From Saururus chinensis (lineage: Eukaryota; Streptophyta; Magnoliopsida; Piperales; Saururaceae), in contig CP141142.1 of NCBI GenBank assembly GCA_035235625.1, forward strand, positions 23,260,995-23,324,994: 64,000 bases of DNA, read 5' to 3'. Position 1 is the stretch's first letter. Each line of letters starts with the position of its first letter. A model generated the notes under the pieces. That model did not search any database. It saw nothing but the letters and a program-made list of their open reading frames with translations, and was not told the DNA's origin. Of this stretch, positions 46,896 through 58,570 are shown piece after piece. A program made the translations under genes and the position numbers.

Positions 46896-49326
46896 ATATT
46901 ATTTTATTCAAATAATATCCTAACCTCAAAACGCGATAACTTCCAACCTTGACGTTGGAATCACACGTTCTTATTACCGATGGACTCGTGTCTATGAGCC
47001 CTTTGAAATAAGACCATCCATGGGTAGGTTATCCCGCACTTTTGTGTAGGTCCCGCCCATATGGCACGCTTCCCGGGGCTGTAGCTTTTGCTCCCGACCT
47101 CCGTTTTGAGTGCTCTTGGATGCGTTGTGCTCGTTACTTCGAGCTATACGGGGATTTTACCTAATAAAACCCCCCTAACACTAATCTTAAATTACTAAAT
47201 TACCCTTAACCCCCTGCGTTAAGCATAACCAGAAAACGGGTCGTTACATGTTTATATCTAGAAGTTGATCATCAGGGTTTGTTAAAGCACTGCTTCTATT
47301 GGAATTCACACCTAAACTCGACGAAGTCCTATTTTTTAGATTCAAAAGTTCCTTTGCAGCAATCCTATTTAAAACTCTCTTCTTACGTAACCGATCTTTT
47401 TCTGCAGTAGATAGTTGAGCATACCACGCACGTTTTCTAGCATTTTTTGCTTCTCTATTTGATGTAGATGTCTCCGACACCATCTAAGACATTTGAGAAA
47501 CCCAAAAAAAATTCCCTAATAACATATGTATAACATATGTCTTAGGTAATATCATTTTATTAAAGGGTGAGCATTTTATATATCAAAGATCCAACCTATT
47601 TAATTGATGTAATAAGATTATTTTTCTTTTGTATAAGAATAATACATGATTTGATATTCCATATGAAACAAATAAAAAGAGAAGTATACAAATATATTTA
47701 TATAGAAGTGAATGATACCATTAATACTTAATTTTTTTAAAAAAGCATGATAATCAAATAAGAAAAATCGAAAGAATATCTAATGTATAATAACAAGTAG
47801 GACATCTATATAGTTAAGCATATCTAACTAAAAAACAAAGCAGTTTCCCAAATAGGAAAGTCATATTCAAATATTTATATATACTAATTATTTCATATAT
47901 AATAACGAGTAATTGCTTTCCCCACATGAACAAAAAACACAAATATAGAAGGAACAATATCTATGTGTAAGCAACAAATGTATCATATATATTAATGTAA
48001 CTTATATGAATAAACAGTCAAACATATATTGTCACATATAAGTAGAAGTAAGGGCGAAACGTACCTATCCAACGTAGTTAAAAATAGCGACCACAAGTAA
48101 TAATTTGATTATACACCAGCGAACTATAAGAAAATGATGTAGATATGAAGTCAACAAAGGGCATGTACTCTTTAATACATACAAATGTTTAGAATGTAGT
48201 CACAATAAAACCGAATGATACGGTATAAAGTAGTGTTATCAAAAGATGATGTAAGTATTATTTTTTTCAAAACACAAATTCTTTGGATAAAAGATAGGTA
48301 CAACAATAAGGAAGCACTCGTTGTTAAAAGAGAAATATTACACCATCGTATCACACGTTTATATAATAACTATGTTGATCTTGTAAAGAAAAACTTTGGA
48401 GCAAAAAAATCTGATACAACAAACATGTGGGTGTGAAACTTCTAAGTTGTGAAGACATGTACCAAATGAAGAACACATAGGTGTGGCAACAAAGAGTTTG
48501 TACCCTATTCAATTACCACAAATTTTGCATTTATTGTATGTCATAACTTATAACATTAAATGATGAGTAATTGATTGTCATGGATCATGGTGAAACTTTC
48601 CATATTTCGTAATAAATAGAATGTGTGGTTTAGAAACTCTAATTACAATCATTTAATTTGTATTCATCACATTAATTGATATAGTAATTGTACCATGACT
48701 ATTCATGTTAATGTTAGGATTAAGCCATATCTGAAGTGTGTACCGACAATATATTCAATAATAATCAATTGCAACGCGCTAAATAAATATACGATTCATA
48801 CATACTATCTCAAATCAAAGGTATTAGCAACATTATGTATATAAAATAAATTGAATAGTATACATAAGTGTTTAGAGATAAAATTAATGCTAAAATGGTA
48901 TCTTTTGCAAAGCTATTTAAAATAGTAATTAAAGCTTACTTATAGGTATGTCCAAAAATTGGAAGCTATTAGTTAAATAGGACGATTACTATGACAAATT
49001 CTTTTGTAATGTTCCTTCTATTAAAACCAATGTATAATTATAGCATGTATTTTAGTCCCACACACACTTTGTATTTATTATTTTCCCACCTTGAAACGTA
49101 CATAATAAAAGATCATTTTTTAATTCAATATAATTTATTGCAATGCCAATTATGGTTCTATTATTTATGCCATGTTTATTGGTATTTAAATACATATAGT
49201 AGTGGGTGTTTAGAAAATTTTAATCATTATATATGCATGTATGTCTATGCTTTTGAATTAAATCATATTTTCTTTAATAGTGTATTCGCAATATATTATG
49301 TTGAATGCATATTCAGCATTGAAGTC

Positions 49327-49456
49327 TGATATTCGTCATCAAAAGAACCTTTTATATATGAATCTTATTTTCCTTCAGTTCCATACCTTGAAGGTACATA
49401 TTTGTCGGTCACTATTTTGATTTTATATGGTAGTTGTGAGGTAGGGTTTTTGGCCT
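49327..49456 (+). repeat. Arm 1 of a 130-bp inverted repeat (partner 55,215-55,345)
   Basis: 'ccataccttgaaggtacat', 'atttgtcggt' and 'gaggtagggtttttggcc' here are found inverted and in the same order at 55,215-55,345. The arms are 5.9 kb apart and enclose the F-box pseudogene. Confidence 0.8.
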
Positions 49457-49459
49457 AAA

Positions 49460-49690
49460 TCATTAATTAATAATACCCCATACCTTAATAAAATATACCC
49501 CGAAAACTAACCAAAATTACATCCAAAAGCATAGCAGAGGGATATGAATAAAGGGCATTTTCATCCACCTGTGGCAAACTGTCCCGGACCTTATTAATTT
49601 TGACCCCAATTTCCCAGAATACCCTATAGAATGCCTATAATTTTATAAAAAATGAATTACACAAGCACGTAAATACTCACTCATTCATGG
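49460..49690 (+). repeat. Dispersed ~250-bp repeat, unit 1
   Basis: Core words: 'ggcattttcatccacctgtg', 'attaattttgacccc', 'ccctatagaatgcctataat', 'cacgtaaatactcactcatt'. The same series recurs at 58,085, 58,385, 60,345 and 60,650. Confidence 0.8.
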
Positions 49691-49734
49691 TCTAATTATT
49701 TAATTTTTTTATGAATTTTAAAATGTAATATATA

Positions 49735-49838
49735 CTAAAAGAGAGAGATAAGAGAAGAGTGAGAAGAGAAGCAGAATGAGAGGAGATAGTGAGAAAGAGA
49801 GAGGAAAAGAGAGAGAAATAGAGGGTAGAGAGATGAGA
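49735..49838 (+). repeat. GA-rich tract
   Basis: About 100 bp of irregular GAGA repeats. Confidence 0.85.
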
Positions 49839-50809
49839 AAATTTTATAATAAGCTTATGCAATAAACATTTGCAATCTTTGTTCTCGGTTTGGGAAAATT
49901 GTAACTATTTGTGGCATTGAATTGAAAATGTTATTAATATTAAGCTTATTAGTGGCATCTTTTTTAAATGTGGCTAAACATTGATGACGTCGGATTAATT
50001 TTATATAATGGATGACTGGTTCGAAAGGGACCCTTACGTATATTGGAGGTTGGTCCAGTCTATTGTTATTTAATTATGCTTATTTTGTCCTAGGTGAGTT
50101 TGTTCAGTGTGTTATTACTTCGTGGCATACATAGGGTTGGTTAGTTCATATTTGGAAGGATGCAACTTTATGACTGCCACAGTTTCTAGTCATCTAAATT
50201 TTTTGCACATGGATATTGTATATATAACTAATAAATATAAAAAATGACATATACAATTGTTTATTCCATAATAGAAACCATTAATTTAAAGGAATTAGAG
50301 TCAAGTCTTTATCAAACTCAGTATATGAGACATATTATACATGCTTGGAAATATGTTATAATTTGTATGTGATATGCGATGTTGAACGCCATTGAAATCA
50401 ACGTGTCGGATTTTACATCACTATTTTAAAATTTAAAATGCATGATAAAAAAAATGACCAGTTGTGGCTTATATAAGTACATTAGTTCTATTTATGTAGT
50501 ATACATATTTTTTACATAATTACGAACATATACCAGTAAACATTGCTTCGCTTAGGGGCTTCATGTGTAAGGTGAAGACAAAATAATAATTTCCTATATC
50601 AAATGGGTAACAACTCGCATAATTAGATACACAAGTAACAAAAATAATAAAAGAAAAAGTATCATATATTATACCAGTCTTTTTTAGAACAAAATAAAAG
50701 TAAAGTATTTGCCTAGTATTCAGCATACATGAAAAAATAAACATACATTGTGCAAAGAAACTAAATACTCATAACAAACACTAAAATAACTCAGGCCACC
50801 ACACAAATT

Positions 50810-51976
50810 TCAAGTCCTCTCATCGTCTTCCAGATGAACAAGGACTTGATTTTCAACAATCCACCTGCCATTGTAGCTTGTCGGATCTTCACCACTATGA
50901 GGAATTGGATGAGCGCCATAATCACTCATGAAAAGCATAATACCAGGCTCACGGAAAGAATACTCTAGTTTCATAGTTCTAATGCTTCTATTAATTACAT
51001 CACAAAAGAAGGCCTCCTTTTTTGTAACCAAAACGAATACATCAAACGAGTGGTATAGAATACTGTTTATTTCAACATTCTTGGTGACTAAATCTGATAT
51101 AGGAAAACTCAGAACTTCAGCCCAAACCGATTTTTCCCAACAATCCAATGTATAAACATTCATGACCCCTCCAATAAGAGAGACAAGGTCAAAGACGTCC
51201 TTCATGGCTCGCTAAAACCAAAATATGATTCCCAACAATTCTTATGACATTGGTAGGTAGTTCAATATAAGCACAATCACAAGTGTCCATGTCAAAAACA
51301 AAAACCTTTGTTTCATCTATAAGCAAGTACACATACTTACCAACACATATCGGTGGTTTTGATCTAACTGAAGCGAAATTCACTATGTTTGATTCACCAA
51401 TATGTTTCCACCCCCAATTGTCAGAACTAAACACTTCGATAAGATAATTGTCATGCTTGTCAGATAAACATAATCTAAATATCTTATAACGGTAGCCATT
51501 TATATGATTTTCCATAATAGCATAAGCAATTGACATATACCTCAATCTAGGACTTGGAATAAGAACCCAATCTCCAACCATTGGTGGAACAATGTAGTAC
51601 CTATCGGTGCGTTGAGCATCATTTTTACATAGAACTAACCCACTGGTAGAGGTTGCTAAAAAAATCATGTCTTCAGGAAAAAATAATTCCAAATTAGTAT
51701 CTATTGTAAGTGAAGGTGAAATGGAAGGTAACTTCGAAACACCTGCATCATTGAAGGAAATAACCGTATGTTTGATGATTAGTAGAACACAACTCGACAA
51801 TAAAATTGGAAGTGCTCATAGCACGTCTCCAACCTTTGCAAACCATCTTACAATGCTTAAAATTAAACCCCTGTTGTTCTCAACAAAATCTGAAGAGTAA
51901 ATGTTTCTAACAAAGACTGGGTGGGAAAATAATTTCCATATTCAGCTTGTTCCAAATACAATAAGACTTGGTCCAT
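50810..51976 (-). pseudogene. F-box protein-like gene, frameshifted
   Basis: The likely start is MDQVLLYLEQAEYG at 51,976, just after an AG acceptor. At 51,865-51,800 in another frame is the end of an F-box (CKMVCKGWRRAMSTSNF). The open frame 51,800-51,189 (VLATS-SGLVLC, YYIVPPMVGDWVLIPSP, VFSSDNWGWKHIG) resembles the C-terminal associated/kelch-like region of plant F-box proteins. The open frame 51,205-50,810 continues it (VYTLDCWEKSVWAEV, PSYNGRWIVENQVLVHL-like end). Frames change near 51,750 and 51,195, so it is probably a pseudogene unless sequencing errors are responsible. F-box proteins choose substrates for SCF ubiquitin ligases; the target cannot be told. Confidence 0.65.
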
Positions 51977-52374
51977 TGTAACCTAAAACAAAAACAAAAT
52001 ACAATCAGTTTACACGATTAATATGATAAAGTATAATCGAATCACTAAATTCATTTAAAAAAAGATTAAGACCAATATCAATAGACTACACCACTTTGAG
52101 CAATATCATGGGTATGTTAATTATAATATATATATATATATATATTAACATATCAATGTGCCTTATGCCGGCAGCAGCCATACATGCAGAGATTGCAGAC
52201 ATGGCCGCTTCTAATATTGAAGGGAAAGTGCACCAGAACGAACTCCTTGAACTTATTATAATTGCATTTAGCCACATGGGAATTTTAAAATTAAGACATA
52301 ATCCCAGTTGGACGAAAACAGTAAATTCCCTACGCCATCTATAAGTAAAGACACTACCTTATGATAGGTTCGCT
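51977..52374. other. Non-coding spacer with (TA)n
   Basis: Includes a short TA microsatellite at about 52,123-52,146. It may contain an upstream intron or exon of the F-box pseudogene. Nothing else recognised. Confidence 0.45.
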
Positions 52375-52379
52375 AGCCA

Positions 52380-52575
52380 ACACTAAGAAATTAGCCATCT
52401 CTAAGTAAACAGATTGACTTGTTGTCCATGATTGAATACTTTCCATCTTTTGGCACACACATCTTTTTAGTTTTCTCTTCATTTTGTTTTGTTTTCTCAT
52501 TGAGTTTATTAATAGGCTTTTAATAAAAAAATGAATATGGTCAAACACAAAAAAAATTCTGTAGCTTATTTATTG
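52380..52575 (+). repeat. Copia LTR end fragment
   Basis: Matches 33,080-33,270 in the LTR at 31,695: 'catctctaagtaaacagatt', 'ttgtccatgattgaatactt', 'ggcacacacat' and 'tttaataaaaaaatgaa'. It is an isolated fragment of the same LTR family. Confidence 0.75.
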
Positions 52576-52829
52576 CTATTTAAAATATGCTTGTCTTGAC
52601 GGGATTCTAGTCGCAAGATGATCAAGAAGTTATCAGTTTTATACGATTCAAGGTGGTAGGTTTATGGACTTTTCTGCTATGGAAGTAGAGGGAATCCTCT
52701 GCCCGATACACATAAGTAAAATGGAAACCACCCCCCGTGCCACAACCTTGCTAGTAGTGTTCTGGAGTTATTTATCGAGGCCGGGGGGCAAATACAAATG
52801 AATTAGTTGGGGAGTCCTTGTCTAATCGA

Positions 52830-52965
52830 GCAGAATTTTTTGGGGGCATGACCTCGCCAGATACAACTAAATCGCATGGGGTCTTCGAGTCCCCATGGAA
52901 ATCCCCAATCACAAATCTCCATAATAGTCTAGGTTCTGGCAGGGGCGCCCCCCAAAAAATTCTGC
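52830..52965. repeat. Inverted repeat of 18-19 bp
   Basis: GCAGAATTTTTTGGGGGC (52,830-52,847) pairs with gccccccaaaaaattctgc (52,947-52,965), differing by one G in the run. The loop of ~100 bp is GC-rich and contains smaller inverted words. Nature unknown. Confidence 0.8.
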
Positions 52966-53955
52966 ATAGATTTCTTGTTTCCAATCATAGTTATTTATAT
53001 TTGAATTTTGTAGAATCTATTACTGCCGTAAAAGATTTAACTTTAGATTCTTAGTTTACCTATGTTTTGTTTATAATGATGTGGATCAATGTTGCGTACA
53101 ATGATATGTTATTTACGACTTTAATTTTAAAAAACGTTGCCTTACACTACATGCTAGATAAAATGACTTATACAAGTCAAACCACACAAGCAAAACACTA
53201 AATCAAGCCGCTTTGTATCATCCGTGTTGCATATGCAACGAGTACCAATTAGGGCCATACGATGCATAGCCATCTCCGTACAAGCTGACCCAAAAGCTAT
53301 GCCCCCGTTGACGTAATAAATCAATTCTTATGCCAACACCCTAAATTATCATTTTTGATGTAGCATGCGCAAAAGTGGCCTACACTACATGACTTTCCAA
53401 GTTGAAACTAACCCAGAGGCATACAATTTGAACTAAGGTGCACAATTTTTTTTTAATTAAGAGTGAACTTCAGTTTATGTTATAACATATATCGTATCAT
53501 GCTAGTAGGTACACATTATCATAAAACACTATGGATATGGTATATTATATGGATTTATGAAATCAATTGGATGACACTATAATAATTGAAAATTTAGAAT
53601 AACCATGACACGTTGGACTCAATAAGAAATGAGCTATCCATTTTTTCTTGTTAGCGTGGAGAACCGCAACATGAGTCCTATATCATAACCATCATTCAAA
53701 TCATCAGCATGAGCAATCTAACATTGTCATTTAAACGAATGGTGATCTTCTTAACTTCACCGCCACCAGATAACACTAATCCCCGGACACTCACAATTAG
53801 CCTTCTGTCACAGCTAACAAAGGAAATTTGAATTTTAAAATCATCTATCAATTTATATAATAAGATAAACGAGCTATACATGGTTGTTGAGGACACTATA
53901 ATACTCCTCTACTAATGAAGCAAAATGTGACTTAATTCAAAAGATACATACATAA

Positions 53956-53993
<38 letters not shown>

Positions 53994-54040
53994 TATTCAA
54001 GGAATATCTCACTCACTCCAGCCCTAAGAAGAGATGGTCA
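52966..54040. other. Non-coding DNA
   Basis: No gene recognised. The section 53,600-53,800 resembles 55,355-55,560 (both with 'atgaca-gttgg-ctcaataag' and a run near 'tcttaactt/tcttaacaatt'), an old local duplication. A (TA)n microsatellite lies at about 53,957-53,990. Confidence 0.5.
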
Positions 54041-54044
54041 CATA

Positions 54045-54530
54045 TATAGGAAAATATTTAATAGAGACCCAGCCAACTACAAATTTAACACAGATAGCTC
54101 CACAACACGGCCAAGACCATGACCTAGTGGATAGGGTTCCATTTGCATATGTATGTACGTCTGATAAATCAACTAAATTCAACTTCAGCTTGTGAAAATA
54201 AACCTACGCTTATTTTGATAGAAATCATAAACCAATATTTGTGCCACTATAATCATTTGAATTGGAATAAGATGCCCACTAACTACAAATATAAGAAAAT
54301 ATTTAATAGAGACCCCGCCAACTACAAATTTAAAGCAGATAGCTCCACAACACAGCCAAGACCATGACCTAGTGGATAGGGTTCCATTTGCATATGTATG
54401 TACGTCTAATAAATCAACTAAATTCAACTTCAACATGTGAAAATAAACCTACGCTTGTTTTGAGGGAAATCATAAACCAATATGTGTGCCACTATAACCA
54501 TTCAAACTGGAATAAGATGCCGCCACCGAC
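54045..54530 (+). repeat. 245-bp tandem duplication
   Basis: 'aatagagaccc(a/c)gccaact' at 54,059 recurs 245 bp later at 54,304. Both copies continue through 'gacctagtggatagggttcc', 'atgtatgtacgtct' and 'gccactataa'. The copies are more than 90% alike. A decayed piece of the same unit lies near 58,665-58,740. Confidence 0.92.
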
Positions 54531-55214
54531 AAGCCTTATCTAATCCTTGCATTTACAACAAGGATCGAAGGTGATGTGTGAACCATACAACAAACAATGT
54601 ACAAAACAACTTTATAAGCATAATAAGTAGAGTAATCCGCGTTGAATCAAAACGTAACCAAAACGTCATTACTCTAAGTCAACAAATAAAGTGAGCTTTA
54701 AAATGGTACAAATTTGGAGCGCAAAGTATAATACTTTGTTCAACAATCCACTGTTCGCTACACACCAAACCATAGTCATACATCCATTGGCTATTGCCAC
54801 TTCCATGCCTATGCAATGACAAATAAAAAGAAAGGTAGTGCCCAGCCAAAGTTAAATACATGAATATATTATGTTGGGCATGACAAATTAGTCCTTTACA
54901 AATCCACCATACCCACATTCGCCTACAATATTCACAACCAGAAACAATGGCTTACTCCACCATTGGCCCATACGAATTTTCTTTCATACCATACACATCA
55001 CATCGGATCCCATTAACATTCTAATAAATAACATCTATTATTTGTAATGGAACAACAAGACTGTACACGGTAATTAAACAAACACAATTGAGCCTTCTGG
55101 TCACATAAAATTAGACGCACATTATAATAATCTGGCAAATCTTAAGCTTAATCCAAACATGACATCTCATGGCACGATGAAAATAGATCCAATGATTGGT
55201 CAAGCACATTAGGC
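54531..55214. other. AT-rich non-coding DNA
   Basis: No domain. The minus-strand open frame 54,679-54,918 (79 codons) has no recognisable relative. Confidence 0.45.
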
Positions 55215-55345
55215 AAAAAACCCTACCTCACATCTACCATATAAAATCACAATAGCAACCGACAAATATGTACCTTCAAGGTATGGAACCGAAAGAAAAA
55301 TAAGATTCGTATACAAAAGGCTCTTTTCATGACGAATATCAATAA
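55215..55345 (-). repeat. Arm 2 of the 130-bp inverted repeat
   Basis: Inverted partner of 49,327-49,456, with a few base changes. Confidence 0.8.
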
Positions 55346-55779
55346 TTTAAAAGCTAGAATAATGACAACAGGTTGGCCTCAATAAGATTTGTGCAGCCCA
55401 TTTTTCCTTGATAAATTGAAAAAATGTAACAAGAATTCTAAACCCTCACCATCAATGCAAGCAACCTAAATTTGTCATTTTAGAAAATCTTAATCTTCTT
55501 AACAATTCAAAATCAGATATTTCAAATTCCTCGTTGCCAAGAGGAGTTTGTTGTCCATTGCTAGGACTAAGAGGATGCAAAATTTGAAGAAATCCATTGA
55601 ACAAAAGATAGACCAAATTGGAGTTGTCATATTCACATGACACAAACGACCACCACAACCAGAACTATCTGCAATCAATGAGCCAAAAGCAGGAATATGT
55701 TTAAACATATACATATATAAAAGTAAATTTTATATTTTCAAATATGCAAGGGCATGCAAAAATCTATTTGTAAGCTAGC

Positions 55780-57300
55780 TCTTTATACAACACTTCCAGA
55801 TCTTAAGTCTTCTTCTATAAGCATTCCAACGCTCAACATAAGCAAGCATCCGTGCACAATCCATTTTTTAGGTGACCCCTAAAGCTTTTTTTTAAAAAAA
55901 ACAAAATTTAAAGCTAAGTTGATACACAAATAAATAATTGCACAAGAAAAAAAATAACACCCATACCAATTACATTCACAGAAGAATTAAATAACACACT
56001 TAAACTCGAAACAAAGCTTCAAATATTCCCATGAACCCACAGAAAATTAATTTAAAATAACATATTAAATTCGGAACTCATATCCAACTTTCAACAACCA
56101 TGCCAAGCTAAAAACGTCCAAGCAAAACGAGATAGAAGAAATAAAATACATTCCATACCGTGCGCAATGAGCATATCATAAATATGTATTCATTACAAAC
56201 AATCAATTAATGAGAGAAATTTGATTTTGCATACAACCTTGGTAAATAAATATAAAGTACGATATAAGACCAGATGAATATAACAGGAACACACTCTAAA
56301 AAAAGCACAAGCTTTCACTACTATTTCATTCTTCCCTAATAAGTAAATGTAGCAGAGACTGTTTAAAAAGTTGCAAAAACTATCAACAAACCAATAAAAC
56401 AATGCAAAGATATATTAAATTATTATTATGCAGTCCAAGACAATTTTTTTTTAAAAAAAGTAAAGAACTAACCTAAGAATGCTTTTAAAGTAAATGTTCT
56501 TACTCAGGATGAACGTTTTTTCTGGACCTCAACACATTGGCTACCAAATATATTGATCCTTGTCTTTAGAATATGTTGCATATGGAATTTCATGGTAAAT
56601 GGAGAGTAAATCATCCATGTACTTTATCCATTAAATATCTATATTTAGAAAATTTGAAGAACATGGAAATACCTGTCCGAACGCTACTTCTTTTTATACA
56701 ACTTGCTTGGCTTAGGCCTTCTTCTGTAAGTATTTCAATGCCTAATAGAAGCAACCACCCGGGGGTTATCGATCGGTCAGTTCTTCTCGAAACTACAGAA
56801 AAAAGAAAAAGAAAAATTAGTGCATAAGTTGGTGCGCAATTAAATAATTACACAAGAAAAAAATCACCGTACACACTAATTAGATTCTAAAGCCATAGAA
56901 TAATTAAACAAGGCATGAAAACTTGAAATAAAGTTTCCAATATTTCTATGAACCCATCAAACATGAATTTAAAATAAGAAATTAAATATGGAACTCACAA
57001 CCAAATTTCAAGAATCATGCCATGCTAAAACGCTCAAAGAAAACAAGTTTGAATAAATAAAATATATTGCATACCATGCACAACGACCATATTGTGCAAA
57101 CATATTCATTACAAACAATCAATTAATAAGAAATTTTTGATATTGCACACAACCTTTGTCTACAAATATAAAATACGATACAAAAGGGACAAAACAATTT
57201 AAAGCAGAAATCTCGTATATGAAAACATCAAATGAATATAACATGAAAGGACTAAAATAAGACAAAATCTTTCCTTTACACTACCATCAAAAATTATGAT
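55780..57300 (+). repeat. Direct duplication of a ~700-bp block, offset ~905 bp
   Basis: The block at 55,780-56,420 ('tttatacaacactt', 'cttcttctataagca', 'aattgcacaagaaaaaaa', 'cccatgaacccac', 'ttacaaacaatcaattaat', 'caaccttggt') recurs in order at 56,690-57,290. Identity is moderate, so the duplication is old. No coding sequence is visible in either copy. Confidence 0.75.
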
Positions 57301-57879
57301 AAACACCAATAAAATAACACAAAAATATATCTAATCAAGGAAAGTAAGGACATCTAAGTTAGATCTCGAGATCTAATTCACCTAAATCTCAAGCTGCCAA
57401 AACCAAAAGAATTTCCATATAACAAAGGTAACTGAACCCAGAAATCAAAGCCTTGATCCGATAGAAAATAAAGGAAACATAAAAAAGGATCGCCTGTCAA
57501 ATTTTGAAACTAAACTCTCCATCTACCCAACAGCAAACACATATGTATGTAAATGACACAAATCAAATCTATTTGGCCTGAGTCAAACTATAGCGGATCC
57601 CAATTAAACCCACAAAGTAGGATGGCGTGAAGGAATCCGAAAGGACACGATAGGGGGAACCGAAAAGGTAGGACAATGTAACGCAATTATTTTGAAAGAA
57701 GATAAAAAGGCATAAACAATCCAAAACCGCCACGCACCTACCATTAACAAAGGATTTAAATAAATTTGACAGTGTAACCAACTTAACGAGGCGTGAAAAC
57801 ATCTATCTACCAAATAAAAAACAGCCCACATTAGTGTCACAATAATCATGGGCAATCAAATACGATTGCATAACTGTTG
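57301..57879. other. AT-rich non-coding DNA
   Basis: No domain. Minus-strand open frames at 57,569-57,855 overlap each other and have no recognisable relative. Confidence 0.45.
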
Positions 57880-58570
57880 CGTCTATTAACATGCCATATA
57901 CTAATTGAACGAACCTACCAAATAAATCAGTACACAAAAAGATCACAATAATTAATTACAACCCGTAACAATGCCAATACCAAAATTATCCCCAGAAGCA
58001 AATCCAATTTACAAGCATCATCGTACAAAACCAAAACATAAGTATGGAGGACATTTTTGTCCAGCATGATAAATATATTTATACTCAACGTGATAAATCA
58101 TATCATTAATTACTAATGCCCTATACCTTAAATATACTCGGAAACTAACCAAAATTACACCCAAAAGCGTAGAAAAAGAGGTGATATGAATAGAGGGCAT
58201 TTTCATCCATTTATGGCAAAGTCTCTCCGAAGCCATTAATTTTAACCCCAAATTCCCGGGATACCCCTATAGAATACCTATAATTGCATGACAAATAACA
58301 CGTAAATACTTACTCATTCATGGACTAAACCGTCATACTACAGTTTTCAAATGTCAATTGCCCGCGGCTCTTGTTATGGATAGCTAAGGGTATTTTCATC
58401 CACAAGTGGCAAAATGTTTTGAACACCATCAATTTTAGGCCTAAATTCCCACTATACCCCTATAGAACAAATATAATTACATAAAATTTAAATTACAAGA
58501 ACACGTAAATACCCATTCCTTTGTGGCTTAAACTGTAAATCGCCTCTTCCAAAAGTCAAACTCACCGTGG
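57880..58570 (+). repeat. ~700-bp duplicated block, copy 1, with two dispersed repeat units
   Basis: It matches 60,140-60,870: 'ttaacatgccat', 'cctaccaaataaatca', 'cataagtatg-aggacattt', and then two ~250-bp units at about 58,085-58,320 and 58,385-58,560, each with 'ggcattttcatcca'/'ggtattttcatccac' and 'cacgtaaata'. It ends 'ccg(t/c)ggctcttttagggtgg'. Confidence 0.82.

Larger units (their letters stand above)
45520..47248 (-). mobile_element. Solo LTR (1.73 kb), TSD TGTTT, inside the Helitron gene
   Basis: Ends are TGTGATGGCC (45,520) and GGTCGTTACA (47,248), with perfect TGTTT duplications at 45,515-45,519 and 47,249-47,253. On the minus strand it starts TGTAACGACCCG and ends GGCCATCACA. 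A minus-strand TATA box lies near 46,590-46,600 with tandem repeats just upstream. No coding domain is present, so it is a solo LTR, probably of a gypsy-type element. Confidence 0.88.
43876..47483 (-). mobile_element. Helitron remnant with intact 3' terminus
   Basis: On the minus strand the element ends in a 7-bp-stem hairpin (CACGTGC-tttt-GCACGTG, 43,888-43,905), eight bases, then CTAG followed by T: the standard Helitron 3' end. Upstream lies the N-terminal half of a Helitron Rep/helicase gene. The helicase and most of Rep are deleted, so the Rep piece runs almost directly into the 3' end. A solo LTR splits the gene. The 5' TC end lies right of 47,483 and was not located. Confidence 0.82.
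43913..47483 (-). pseudogene. Helitron Rep N-terminal gene, truncated and interrupted
   Basis: Exon 1 (47,483 to about 47,249) has the family's N-terminal pattern NARKRAWYAQLS-EKDRLRKKR. After an intron now holding a solo LTR, the next exon (about 45,440-45,005) carries C-YCGAKKF and PPELEELYVG. A 26-bp tandem duplication at 45,029-45,080 breaks the frame. The following 365-codon open frame (45,010-43,913) has the Helitron_like_N domain (VVLPASFIGGPREMRRRYLD, LFITMTCNPKWSEIT). It stops before the HUH nuclease motif, and no Tyr nuclease site or Pif1-type helicase is present. It is not functional for rolling-circle transposition. Confidence 0.9.
47484..50809. other. AT-rich non-coding DNA with dispersed repeats
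   Basis: No gene recognised. Likely includes the missing 5' part of the Helitron near its left side. Marked substructures are an inverted-repeat arm (49,327-49,456), a dispersed repeat unit (49,460-49,690) and a GA-rich tract. Small open frames (48,215-48,436; 48,991-49,329) have no domain. Confidence 0.5.

Noticed and set aside
46502-46952. Overlapping open frames of 63-137 residues
   Set aside because: All three frames are open because of the 37-bp tandem repeats in an LTR; they are not genes.
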